64,000 nucleotides of DNA from Solen grandis (lineage: Eukaryota > Mollusca > Bivalvia > Adapedonta > Solenidae). Both the position numbers and the translations under genes were made by a program. Below, in pieces: positions 24,020 to 34,384 of the stretch (position 1 is its first letter; every line of letters begins with the position of its first letter). The notes under the pieces are model-generated. The model worked only from the letters and a program-made list of their open reading frames with translations. It had not been told where the DNA came from and did no database searches. Location of the stretch: positions 37,943,144-38,007,143 of the forward strand of contig CM037794.1 of the NCBI GenBank assembly GCA_021229015.1. The letters are read 5' to 3'.

Positions 24020-25005
24020 AATGACATAAGTACATGTAATACTTTTTTCTTATATAAAGCATTTAAATGAAGTTTAATTAGAAACATTATCCAAAATGTA
24101 TGTAATGTATTAGCAAGGTCCCGACTGTCATCATATTAGCTGAAAATTGAATCTGGTCGTTATGGCATCATAGAATAGAATTCACTTACGACAGAGAGGG
24201 CGAGTTTCATTTTATACTATAATTCCTCTCTATATAAAACAACGTTATCAGTTTATTAATAAATAATCCGCGTTATCAATATATATATAATTATTATTGT
24301 AACAGACCATATCTTGTTAAAGTTTTCAAATTGATGCAATATGGTCAGGGCATTTTGGAACATGCGCAGTACTTTATTAACAACATATCATAAATACGCT
24401 CCTCAGTATATTGAATGTTATCATTATATACATGTACATATAAAATTATGATATATTTTATTCTATGCTAAATGAGTTTTGTTTATGATTTTTTTTTCAC
24501 ATTATCCTATAAGTTTACTATCCTCTTTATGGAGCACTTAGTCACCAATCATGATGCTGTCATTGCAGCATTTATATGCATAATTATACAAAACGTGTCA
24601 TGACCTTGTTTAAAAACGTGTATAGTGTGGCCGTGTATGCAACTAGAAACTTGTAGAGGTTTACGTTGTTGAATAAATTATTTTGAATCTCGAATCTATC
24701 AAAACACAAGTAAATAGAATTTATTCTTTGATAGCAAGCGAAATAATTTATGATTTAGAAATACAATAAAAACTACAATGCATTGAACAAATATTCTATT
24801 TTAGTAGTATTTTATGTATCTGAAATTTCCCGTAGGAAGCTCAATTATTGTAAGCTTTTAAGGTAATAATTTATATCAACTTAGTCATGCACCGGAAAGC
24901 GTTGAATTATATAAATTTTGCAAGGCGTGGAAATTAAACATAGCGTCATTTTCATATGACGACATTTTTTTTCTGAAACTTGAATCCATCAAAGCATCAC
25001 CATCA
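24020..25005. other. AT-rich non-coding sequence
   Basis: At 24666-24700 GTTGAATAAATTATTTTGAA followed by TCTCGAATCT resembles another degraded LINE 3' tail directly upstream of the LINE remnant. Nothing else is recognised. Confidence 0.4.
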
Positions 25006-25012
25006 TCAGCTT

Positions 25013-25580
25013 TACACCTGTTTAATACTGTTCGGAGTGACACCAGTAGTGAAGCTTAAAGTAATTATAAAGCTCTAGTTCGTAAGAAAAATTCACAATA
25101 TCTTAAATTAAAAACGTGGGAAATCGAACAATTAAGGAAAAAGAGACCAAAGGATTTTTGGAAATATCTTAAAAGTAAAAAGTCCGTCAAAGGAAATAAA
25201 ATAGATTTAGAAACTTTTCGGAAATATATATATATTTTTTTTAAATTAAGTGATGGTATTCTTGATTGTAAAAATAATGATACTGAATACAGCTGTGAAA
25301 ATAACGATTTTTAATTCACCAAAAAATCATTTCCCAGAGCTCGATCGGCAAATTTCTGTCGAGAAGATTTAAGTGCAGTAAAACGACTGAAGCGTGCTAA
25401 GGCGCCTGGCAATGATTGCTAAATGAATTAATATTTCACTGAATGTATATATTATGTATAGATATACTAGCGCGTTATATTAGTGATTTATTCAACAGTA
25501 TTTTTAATTCGGGATATTATCGCGAGAAGTGGGCTGAAGGGGTTACTTAATTGTTATATAAAAAGGGTTGTGAAAATGAT
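25013..25580 (+). pseudogene. Non-LTR retrotransposon remnant, endonuclease-RT linker and start of RT
   Basis: Translated fragments match the part of LINE ORF2 just before and at the start of reverse transcriptase. KTWEIEQLRKKRPKDFWKYL (about 25110-25170) is the typical lysine-rich linker, KRAKAPGNDC (about 25390-25420) is the K(K)APG(P/N)DG motif that opens the RT domain, and LFNSIFNSGYYREKWAEGV then LYKKG (about 25485-25570) follows as in RT block 2. Several frameshifts and stops break it, and the region with the catalytic (Y/F)ADD is absent. The lineage (CR1/Jockey/RTE-like) cannot be settled by eye. The C-terminal part reappears at 27.36 kb after an intervening 1.8 kb. Confidence 0.78.
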
Positions 25581-25586
25581 TGTTGC

Positions 25587-26334
25587 AACGTTAAATGTCG
25601 CACCAACGCTAAATGTCGCACTTAACGTTATATGTCGCAAGGCAAGCTCCATGCAGTTATCTCCCCTTCATTCTTCGGCATAGCTCTCTGCCACCACGAG
25701 GAAGCATATATCAGGATTTCTGACACACATATTCACACACACACACACACATATATATATAAATAATATTAAAATATATTAGATTGTTAAAAAAACTGTT
25801 TCTATGTATCCTTAGTTTTCTCTCATTCATGTAATATTGATTATGATGAAATAAATAAAAATGATAACAAATAAAAATATTTAAAAAAAAAAAAAAATAG
25901 CCGTTAAGTTAAAAAAATATTTTTTTAATTCTTTTTAATTTACAGTGAGTGGCATTTTCCCTGCGTGTATTTTCTTAAAAAAAATCAATTATCCCCTTAT
26001 GGTAAAAATAATATGTTTAGAAAATAACTTTTTCTGTGTATGAAGATCTATAAATAATAAACCTTCGCCATTTTGTAAGCCTACCATCATCCCATGGCAT
26101 TTGTGACGGCAGTGATTCTCTTTGCTAAGTGAGCGTGCAAGGGAGATCACTGTGTGGAATTTGGTCGCAAGGCTGACGCTAAATGTCGCAACCAACGCTA
26201 AATGTCGCAACGAACGCTAAATGTCGCAAAACCTCCTGACGTTCTATATCTAATCTTTAATGCCAAATGTCGCAAAAAATAAATAAATAAATGCACTGCC
26301 GCTTTATGTCGTAACATCAACGCTAAATGTCGCA
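25587..26334 (+). repeat. Two clusters of AACGCTAAATGTCGCA
   Basis: Units lie at 25587-25602, 25605-25620 and 25624-25639, then at 26175-26190, 26194-26209, 26213-26228, 26259-26274, 26298-26313 (weak) and 26319-26334. Spacing within clusters is 18-21 bp, dominated by a ~19-bp period. The two clusters are direct repeats flanking about 535 bp. One inverted relative sits alone at 31203-31218. The arrays interrupt the LINE remnant. Confidence 0.88.
25735..25765. repeat. (CA)n(TA)n microsatellite
   Basis: CA units run into TA units. It lies between the two AACGCTAAATGTCGCA clusters. Confidence 0.85.
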
Positions 26335-26406
26335 CTCCTTTATAAGTGGAAATTAATAATCCCACAGAACAACATACTACAGAATCACAGTGCCAGACAA
26401 TCTTTG

Positions 26407-27030
26407 ATATTCATTTCGAGTTGTTTCCCTTTTGAATAGGTAAGAGTGGAATCTCACATAGTTTCTTTTATAAAATAAAAATCCGTCTCAAAATATTTAT
26501 ACTCTATCTTCACTTCATTTGTTCCTTCAAATAATACAACCGTCACTCCGTCTCATACATTCAATATTCCCTCAGTAAAAGTCTCTAAATCACTACCAGC
26601 TTTTTTTTTTCAACACAGTTTTTTTTCTTTTCTATCTCCTGCAACGTCTCTTTCTTGAAAATATGCCATACATCTATCTCTTCACACACATTCTCCCTCA
26701 AAGTCTCATCTTAAATTTTTCTTAATAATGTCCCAAGTACTCATTTGTTTCTGTATATTTATCAGGAATCCGGCCGCACGTGTGTTAATGTCTTTAGAGG
26801 AGACACTGGGGAGTAAAATAAGTGTAGTGAGGTACCGGTAGAATATATGAAAGAGGGAATAGTTTATGAAACGGAATGACTGTATTATTTGAAGAAAGTT
26901 GGATTGCTAGAAGGAAGAACTTGCTCTAACTGTTCCGTTTGAACTTGCCCTAACTACTCTGTGTGCTTGTACTGTCTCCATGAGATTCCACTCTTACCTA
27001 TTCAAAAGGGAAACAACTAGAAATGAATAT
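26407..27030. repeat. 0.62 kb imperfect palindrome, foldback element
   Basis: The outer arms are 50 bp and nearly identical: 26407-26456 contains AGTTGTTTCCCTTTTGAATA and GGTAAGAGTGGAATCTCA, and 26981-27030 is its reverse complement with one mismatch. Inner arms also pair imperfectly: 26510-26585 (ATAATACAACCGTCACTCCG, TCAATATTCCCTC) with 26845-26915 (GAGGGAATAGTTTATGAAAC, GGAATGACTGTATTATTTGA). The RNA or single strand would fold into one long hairpin with a loop near 26700. It lies within the gap of the interrupted LINE and has no coding capacity. Confidence 0.82.
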
Positions 27031-27357
27031 CGAAATGAATATTAACGATTGCGATTCGGGCTATCGCCCCACCAGCACTATCAGTGCTTTGATTTTTATT
27101 TTGACATTTTGTATAGTTAAATATTTTTTAATCCTAAGCCATGCACTTTCAAGTTAAAATTAAATCTAATGGACAGTATTATGGATAATTACGGGCACAT
27201 GAAAAAAATCCATAACGGCCAATGTTTTTTTTTTTTGTGTGTGTAAAGGTATATATTTATTAACAGGAGCGTCGTATAAAAAAATCCATATAAAAAATAA
27301 ATTTTGAAATTGTGATTTTATTTTTATCGTCTTTATGCTCATTGTAATACTTGGGGA

Positions 27358-28530
27358 ATAAAAAACTAAAGTTATGGTATTTCGTAAGCGAGGGATGTTA
27401 AAACAAACAGAGAACTGGACCTACAATAGACCAATTAATAGAAGTTGTAAATGATTTTAACTATTTAGGTACTGTATTTAATTACACAGGTAACTTTTCA
27501 ATTAATCAAGAACATCTTATTGCTAAAGCCTTAAAATCACTTAAGTTTTTGTTTTGTAAATATGAACAATTCGACCTAAAACCGAAAGTACTCTGTCAAC
27601 TATTTGATTCTTTTGTCGCATCTACCTTAAATTATGCATCAGAGATATGGGGGTTTACAAAATCTAAAGAAATAGAAAGAATGCATTTAAAGTTTTTAAG
27701 ACTTCTTAGAGTAATAACTAACACATACACTGCAACTGTATATGGTGAATTAGGTAGATACCCATTATATATTAATAGATATTTTAAGAATTCTTAAATA
27801 CTTAAATACTTTTGGTTTTTCGTTTGTATTTGATTGTGTTAAAACTATTGATGTAAATGTGTTTACTTCAGAATTCAAATACGACTGTTAGATACTTTTA
27901 AACAAGAATGGCTTAGATCATTGTCAAATAGCAGTATTTTATCTTTTTGTAAGGAAATTAAAAAGCATTTGAATATTAACCTTACTTACAAATTTACCTA
28001 GACATTTACGTTTTTATTTTTGTAGCCTAAGATTATCTGTTCATCCCCTTAGAATTCAGACTGGAAGATACGCTAGAATAGAATTTTACCTGAGGAAAGA
28101 TATTGTTTAATTTATAACAATAACGACATCGAAGATGAGTTTCACTTTATATGTTTATGTTCCGCATATGCTAAAATTAGAAGAAGATATTTAACTAAAT
28201 ATCATTTTTACCGTCCATCTAAGCATAGGTATTTGAAGCTGTTAAATTCACAAAATATGCAAATACTCGTTAAACTTTCTATACATATTAAAGAAACTAT
28301 TGCTATTAGAAACGTATTAGAATACTGCTGTTGTTAATGCTGTTCAACCTCCTTCCTAAATTTTATTATGCAAAATATTATTTATTTTATACATTTATTC
28401 TCTTGGCCTGTTGTTTGTTTGCTTGTTGAATTTTGTGTATGCAAATGGCAATTTATTTTTGCCATTATGTGTTGAGACGATGTACATTGTACAAGTCTGA
28501 ATAAAAATATATGTTCTGTTCTGTTCCGTT
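27358..28530 (+). pseudogene. Non-LTR retrotransposon remnant, RT C-terminal region and 3' UTR
   Basis: KTKVMVFRKRG (27366 on) begins the segment found after the RT catalytic core. An 82-codon open piece (27549-27797) carries FCKYEQFDLKPKVLCQLFDS, LNYASEIWGF and ATVYGELGRYPLYI, the familiar thumb/C-terminal motifs of invertebrate LINEs. Further down, LRLSVHPLRIQTGRYARIEF and NNNDIEDEFHFICLCSAYAK mark the C-terminal cysteine/histidine region. Intervening stops and frameshifts show decay. The 3' UTR ends CTGAATAAAAATATATGTTC TGTTCTGTTCCG, a polyadenylation-like signal with a TGTTC tandem tail. Strand and motif order make it the natural continuation of the piece at 25.0-25.6 kb, minus the catalytic core. 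Confidence 0.85.
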
Positions 28531-28539
28531 CATCATCAC

Positions 28540-29240
28540 AATCGCCATCGTCATCCTTAAGCTTATCGTTGTTCTGTAAATATTTTTTATATTTTTTTGT
28601 GTTCTTTTTCATCTTCATAGATACCGTCTTTGAAAGGATTGGCAAAAACGAAGAGAATAAATGCAACATCTTTCTTTAAGCAATAGTAATTGAGCGCTCC
28701 CTGAATGGTTCGAACGTGATGTGAAAAGTTGCTTAACATTTACAAACATGGCCGCGGTAGTCAATTAGAGATTATTTACAGGTTCATAAATTTCTCCAAT
28801 AAGCGCTGAAAAATACGAATTTATGTTCATCAGCAAAGAAGGATTATTGCGGAACCATAGTTGTTATTTTCTATGGACGAATATCCATAAAATAAAGGAC
28901 AACCCTTATTTAGTATACGATTCCCCATCCTCCTATCTAAGCGATTCATCAAGAGTGAAAAATGTTTATTGTTCCCAATTATCAAGGAGCGAAGCTTTCA
29001 TTTTATGGACATTCCTTATTTAATTACTGGAGAAACTACTGAGATTATTTCGAGATGTTACGTGGGTGGATTTAAATGAAAAGAATTCTTTAACAAATGC
29101 GTGCATGCGCACGCACTCATGCAAAGCAAAAACACACATACATGTACATGTATATACATAAAATAAAATTGCGTTTATCAGCATATCACTGTGACATACA
29201 TTCGTGTGCTTCTATAATGGCAATGACGACACCGGTGAGC
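28540..29240. other. AT-rich non-coding sequence
   Basis: A 66-codon frame at 28823-29023 has no known motif. Nothing else is identified. Confidence 0.45.
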
Positions 29241-29244
29241 ATAT

Positions 29245-29515
29245 TCATGATAATCATGATAATTACAATGATAATGATTATGATTATTGTCATGATAATT
29301 ATTATGATAATGGTCATGATAATGGTTGTGATAATGGTCATGATATATGATTATGATAATGGTAATAATAATGATCATGATATTGGTCATGATAATGATT
29401 ATGATATTGTCATGATAATGATTATGATAATGGTCATGATAATGATTATGATATTGGTCATGATAATGATTATGATATTGGTCATGATAATGATTATGAT
29501 ATAGGTGATGATTAT
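29245..29515 (+). repeat. Imperfect ATGATAATGATTATGAT array
   Basis: Blocks of GATAAT, GATTAT and GATATTGGTCAT repeat with a dominant 24-bp periodicity toward the 3' end. Met/Ile/Asp-rich open frames of 119-135 codons on both strands come only from the trinucleotide phase of the repeat. Confidence 0.92.
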
Positions 29516-29539
29516 TACAAGTAACTGCATACAACACAC

Positions 29540-29779
29540 GAGTCTTCTACCGGTGAGGTGCATAATTTTTCCGTTACCATAGCACCAAGAATTTTTGTCC
29601 GAGAAAAAGAACAACAAAGTGGCGTGCAGAATCTCCATACTGCCATCTATTCATATTCCAAGTTTCATCTTAGACGTTTTAAGTTATCGCGGGATCCAGA
29701 TTTCCAGACATCCGGACGGACAGACGGACGGAGGGCAAACCTATAGGCCTCTCCGGTGTAAACACCGGAATGGGACTAA
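29540..29779 (+). mobile_element. Helitron-like 3' terminus with microsatellite expansions
   Basis: A perfect 7-bp stem TCCGGTG (29752-29758) and CACCGGA (29763-29769) with a TAAA loop is followed six bases later by CTAA (29776-29779) and then T. A hairpin shortly before CTRR next to a T is the diagnostic Helitron 3' end (established). Upstream are the GGACGGACAGACGGACGGA motif and conserved-looking sequence from about 29540. The element is wedged between two ATG/GAT microsatellites, as reported for bivalve pearl-type (Helentron-like) elements. No Rep/helicase is present, so it is non-autonomous. The 5' boundary is uncertain. Confidence 0.55.
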
Positions 29780-29784
29780 TAATT

Positions 29785-30260
29785 GTGATGATAATGATTA
29801 TGATAATTGTCATGATAATGATTATGATAATTGTCATGATAATGATTATGATAATGGTCACAGTAATGATTATGATAATACTAATGGCCAAGATGATGAT
29901 GATGATGAGATGATGACGGTGACCATGATGATGGTGACCATGATGGTGACCATGAGATAAGATTTGTAAAGACAGTGAATATGTTCATGATAATGTTTTG
30001 ATAATATGTCATGATGATGATTATGATAGCAAATGGTCATGATGAAAATTCAGTATGATAATACTAATGGCCATGATGATGATGATGATGATGATGACGG
30101 TGACCATGATGATGGTGACCATGATGGTGACCATGATGATGAAGATATTTGTAAAGACAGTGAATATGTTCATGATAATGTTATTGATAATGAGCATGAT
30201 CATGATGATGATGGTGATGATAGAGACGACAACGATGGTCATGATGATAATAGTGACGAC
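29785..30260 (+). repeat. GAT/ATG array with a 130-bp internal duplication
   Basis: A block of about 130 bp (ACTAATGGCCAAGATGATGA ... GACAGTGAATATGTTCATGA) at 29880-30000 recurs at 30063-30185, offset by 183 bp. Inside each block GGTGACCATGATG repeats three times. Asp- or Met-rich frames here are artefacts of the trinucleotide repeat. Confidence 0.88.
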
Positions 30261-30566
30261 AAAGACGTCAATCCACTACATTTTTCTCACCCTCATCAAT
30301 CTTTCGAGACAAAAATCTCATCAGAGACCAAGCAGAATATCCTCATATTATTTGTCTTTCTAATTAATCCAGTTACTATGGCTCAGTAGTGCACACCATC
30401 GTTCCGAGGTAGCGTTATGGAAATAATGAAACAATCAAAGATGTGATATAAATTAGTTTTAATTCAGATCCTGAATTTAATTATGGTTTCGTCACCCGCG
30501 CCGGAACACTCATCAGTCAAAGAAGTAATAGGAAATAAACGAATCTGTTTTCTTCTTTGCTTTATT

Positions 30567-30591
30567 GGGGGGGGGGGGGGGGGGGGGGGGG
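30567..30591 (+). repeat. Poly-G run of 25
   Basis: Twenty-five consecutive G. The frame through it on both strands gives Gly or Pro runs and is not a gene. Confidence 0.92.
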
Positions 30592-30821
30592 TCTGGCAAA
30601 GACGGACACCTTCCTTTATCTTGAGGAAGAGTTCTGTCAAATTAGGCACCGGAAGACATTATTTGTTTGTCTTCAATAAAACAAGTAGCAAGCATTCTCT
30701 ACAACGGAGAAGTCATTTCTTTGGAGTAAATGTTACAAGAGATTGTTTATACTCGTATGTATACCGATAAAAAAAGGTATTGTGACCTTTTTAAAGGTAT
30801 ATTTATAACTTTGTGATTAGG

Positions 30822-30960
30822 ACTTGACTTGACTATTTGTGTTTACCGTCGCTTTGACAGTATTTCAGCCATATAGCGACGTCCAGCTAATTACAGGTGG
30901 AGGAAGACCCCGAATGCAAGGAGACATCCGGGTAGAACCACCGACCTACCGCAAGCCAAC
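30822..30960 (-). mobile_element. SINE family A, copy A3, 5'-truncated with target-site duplication
   Basis: On the minus strand it keeps the core GGTAGGTCGGTGGTTCTACC and the tail CTGAAATACTGTCAAAGCGA then AAATAGTCAAG, but the tRNA-like head is absent. TTGTGATTAGG (30811-30821) and TTGTGACTAGG (30961-30971) flank it as an 11-bp duplication with one mismatch. So the truncation happened at insertion, as in target-primed reverse transcription. Confidence 0.8.
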
Positions 30961-31121
30961 TTGTGACTAGGAATGTCTTTGAAAGAAAGGGAATGTTAAA
31001 ATGACAGCAGCAGAACTATTTGAAAAGTTTGAATTTTTTTTTTTGCAAAATGACTAACTGTGTTGTTTATAAAAGTTATTTTATTCCTGTTTTTTTAGAC
31101 CAGATTTTATTAAACGTAAAC

Positions 31122-31125
<4 letters not shown>

Positions 31126-31190
<65 letters not shown>
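31126..31190. repeat. (TA)n microsatellite, about 32 units
   Basis: A pure alternating TA run, 24 bp away from the 3' end of the minus-strand LINE remnant. Confidence 0.95.
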
Positions 31191-31195
<5 letters not shown>

Positions 31196-31214
31196 TAGTG
31201 AGTGCGACATTTAG

Positions 31215-32430
31215 ACGTTAATTAAATTCAAAGTTTATTGACGTAAGTCAGCAATACATTGCCTCAGGCCAATTACATTCAAACATTATAAACATGCCAA
31301 ACTATATAAATACACTTACACATATTATTGCAACAGACAAAATAATGTAAATTACACAAAAATGTTTTATGTGCTCGAACAGGAAGAATAAACAAAACAC
31401 ACAACATTGTACAATATTGTACATTAAAGAACAAAAACAGCCTGTGTAAGGGTTTCATCTTAGCTGAAAAATACTATAAATGTTTTTTCCCCTTTTTTAA
31501 TAATTAATTTTCAAATTAAAAATCAGATTTAAGCTTAAAATGATAAATCAGTTTTGGACTACTTTTAATTACTCTTGAGTGACAGTCTTGTTTAAATTGA
31601 TCTCTATGGAACAAGTAATTTAATTCATATTAAATGGTTGGAAGACGTAAAGACGTAATGCAATATTCTAAATGATAAAAAACAAGTTAATTTCGATGTC
31701 AACAAGAAACTTTAAGGTACAGGTAAATAATGGTGAGTATTGTTTACTCAATCATCAACAGAAAATAAGGGGATCTTTCCTTTGCTGATATACTTATGGA
31801 GGGAAACGACATAGTTCATCGTATACTGCATCGAAAGGACTTGCAGAAGCTTATACACACACAACATTTCAGAATTGTACAGAAAAAAAGGGTCATCCAT
31901 TGTGTCAGCAATTTTAGGTTAAGTTTAAATATCAAAATTTAATCTATTTACAACATCAAACAAGTAAAGAAGAATGTGATAAACTTTGAAACGTGACTTA
32001 ATACCTTGAATATTTAAATTTAACACGCAGGTGTAAAAATTAGTCAACTCTCTGAATCCTATCATTTTTTATAAAATGTCACAGTTTTGATTTCAAAAGT
32101 ATAAGTTTAATCTTTGTTTCGTTTGTTTTAAAACCCTAATTTACATGCATTATCCTGATATGAATCAACTGAGATTTGTGACTTACAGGATCGGTGGTAA
32201 ATAATACAATATCATTGGCAAAGAAAAGTAGACTGAATGAACAGAAGGCCATTAACTGTGCCTGTGAAGTTATTCATATTCATGTGCATGTAATTTAAAG
32301 TCAGTGAAAAAAGCTGGAGAATCAATAGTGACGTCAAAAGAAGAAGAAGAAGAAGAAGAAGAAAAGAAGAAGGAGAAGAAAAGACTGCTGCTGTTTAAAC
32401 TGTAAAAGACACCTTTCCCGAAGAGTAATA
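31215..32430 (-). pseudogene. Non-LTR retrotransposon remnant on the minus strand
   Basis: Read on the minus strand, 32260-32165 translates as FSLLFFANDIVLFTTDP, the RT catalytic block in which the expected (Y/F)ADD has become FAND, a loss of one catalytic aspartate. About 370 bp further, VYDELCRFPLHKYI (31860-31770) matches the LGRYP-type motif downstream of RT. The element ends TTATTGACTTACG-type sequence read in reverse: GACTTACGTCAATAAACTTT GAATTTAATT (31250-31215), a polyadenylation-like signal with an A/T-rich tail. Stops and indels are frequent, so it is old. The family differs from the 27.4 kb LINE in its 3' tail. Confidence 0.7.
32336..32378 (+). repeat. GAA/GAAGAAGGAG purine tract
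   Basis: A homopurine run of about 14 GAA-type units, lying in or beside the minus-strand LINE remnant. It can form triplex DNA. Confidence 0.85.
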
Positions 32431-32489
32431 CTTGTAGGTCATAATTCTTCTTTACAACAGAGTGGTTGCTGATGGACGTTTTTCGTTGT

Positions 32490-32512
32490 TTTTTTTTTTT
32501 TTTTTTTTTTTT
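32490..32512. repeat. Poly-T run
   Basis: About 23 T in a row. It could be a poly-A insertion tail on the minus strand, but nothing recognisable is attached. Confidence 0.85.
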
Positions 32513-32519
32513 GCTTCGT

Positions 32520-33845
32520 GTTTTTAGCCTGTATGTCTAGACAGCAAATTGATATAAAATAATATAATAGTGAAAATGAAATATTAATATATACAAGGTT
32601 GTAAACATCTAATTGTTTGGACTTTCTAAAGTTATGCCGTTGGGAAAGTCATTATGCCTCAACCATTAGGTTTAGAGAATAATACCATTAAAATAAGTTC
32701 ACGAGTAAGAAACACAGCTTCTGTCTTTAACTTTGTGACAAAGCATATTTTATCTAGCATAACAGACATAAGCCCTCCCACAGGCACACTACACTATTTC
32801 AGCAGGGTGATTATAAGTTCACCAATTCTTAATTTACGTAATGTTTCATGTATACAATTTGTTCACATATACCATTTATAAAATGTATTAAGTATACCAA
32901 AATGATGTGATTCAATTTTTTTTGTTATGTATAATTTTAACAGAATATAGTAATGGAATATAATTACAAATATCATTAATCATAAATGAAAAAAAAATGT
33001 AATGGATATAGACGTCACCAAATTTAATGATTGTTTTTATTTATTTCACATCAATTTGGAAAGAAGTTCTTTTAACTCATACTAATCTCTCGCGATGGTT
33101 CCTTAGTCACTTATGTCTATAGTTGATCCCTTAAAAAATGAGGACCCCGGGGGGTCGGCTAGTTCCCTCTTATACTCTATAAGATAATTTCAATATTCTT
33201 CTCCTCTGAATCTAATATTCAGGATTATATTTTGTTTAGCACTTATGATAAACTCTTTGTCCTCTATTGTTATTGCTTAAGCAGTGTTGGTCCCTGAGGC
33301 TTGAAAAATGAAGCCTCCCGGTGGTTGGTTAGTTTTCTATATCTGTAGAAAAACTACAGAATTTTTTGGATCTGAAATTTGAACCTGAATGCTGCTGAAG
33401 GTAACCAGGTAAAATCGTGTGAACTATAGTACTCTGGTAAGCATTTTAGGGTCACTATAGCCCTCTTTGTATTGTTTTATTATAGTTTTGAGATTTAAAT
33501 GTTGCATGTCAAACCGATTGTACTATATAAAAGAATGATGGATTTCTTTTTCAATTTAGCATAATGCAGGTCAGATTATTTTCAGATTTGTCCAATGGAC
33601 TTTGTCTGTTATCAAAGCCTTCTGAAGCTTAAATATTTTCATCTTGTCTTTAAATACTTGGCTTATTTCATGACATGACCTTAAGATATTCAAGGCATAT
33701 TATTCATCAGGATAATAAAAACAAATGTATTGCTTAGCTAGCTTTTCTTTGAGACGTTGCCTTTTACATTTATAGTAACTTAATTTTACATATATAGTAA
33801 TTTAACTTTGGATTTGAAATTAAATTTAAATTTCAAAAGAGTGTA
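32520..33845. other. AT-rich non-coding sequence
   Basis: A 75-codon plus-strand frame (32654-32881) has no motif. There are two similar short phrases, GAGGACCCCGGGGGGTCGGC TAGTT (33140) and GAAGCCTCCCGGTGGTTGGT TAGTTTTC (33310), 170 bp apart, which look like a diverged local duplication. Confidence 0.45.
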
Positions 33846-33851
33846 CCGTAC

Positions 33852-34111
33852 AGGGTCAAATTCCACCAGCAACCTTAGCGCTAAGAAATATTTAAGTTCT
33901 TAAAGTAGGCAGAAATGCATTCACCGTTCTTTTTTTTGTGCATTTCTTTTTCAGTACTAAATAAGTCGACATAAATTACCTTTTCAGTTAACTATATTTG
34001 TAAAGAAATGAAATATTTGGGTATTTTTATTAGAGAAACAAGGGTGATGAAATTCTCCACAAGTATTTAAGTATTACTTGCGCTATGTATCATTGGTGGA
34101 ATTCGAGCCAG
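33852..34111. mobile_element. MITE family E, copy E2
   Basis: The left end GGTCAAATTCCACCAGCAAC pairs with the reverse complement of the right end, GGCTCGAATTCCACCAATGA. The interior matches E1: GCAGAAATGCATTCACCGTT, GTAAAGAAATGAAATATTTG, TTTTTATTAGAGAAACA. It is about 260 bp and non-coding. Confidence 0.7.
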
Positions 34112-34348
34112 GTATATAACAGGATTTATTACTTATATCTGGATATTTATTACGACATTTCATTAATATTCGGTGCAAAGTATATTGAACTTGATTAAGT
34201 ATAAATTGTATGAATCCATGTACATGTATTAAGTAATAGTTTTGCATCGGTTTTCAAGCTGTACTGATTTATATGAACATAACTACTAGCATTTCTTTTT
34301 AAGCATTTAAAAGCATACATAGCAGAATATATACATTAAAGATATCAA

Positions 34349-34375
34349 GGGGGGGGGGGGGGGGGGGGGGGGGGG
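34349..34375 (+). repeat. Poly-G run of 27
   Basis: Twenty-seven G in a row, the longest of three poly-G runs in the clean part of the window. Confidence 0.92.
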
Positions 34376-34384
34376 TAGACCTTT

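Noticed and set aside
29097..29537. Met/Ile-rich and His-rich frames of 119-135 codons
   Set aside because: They are trinucleotide-phase translations of the ATG/GAT microsatellite on both strands.
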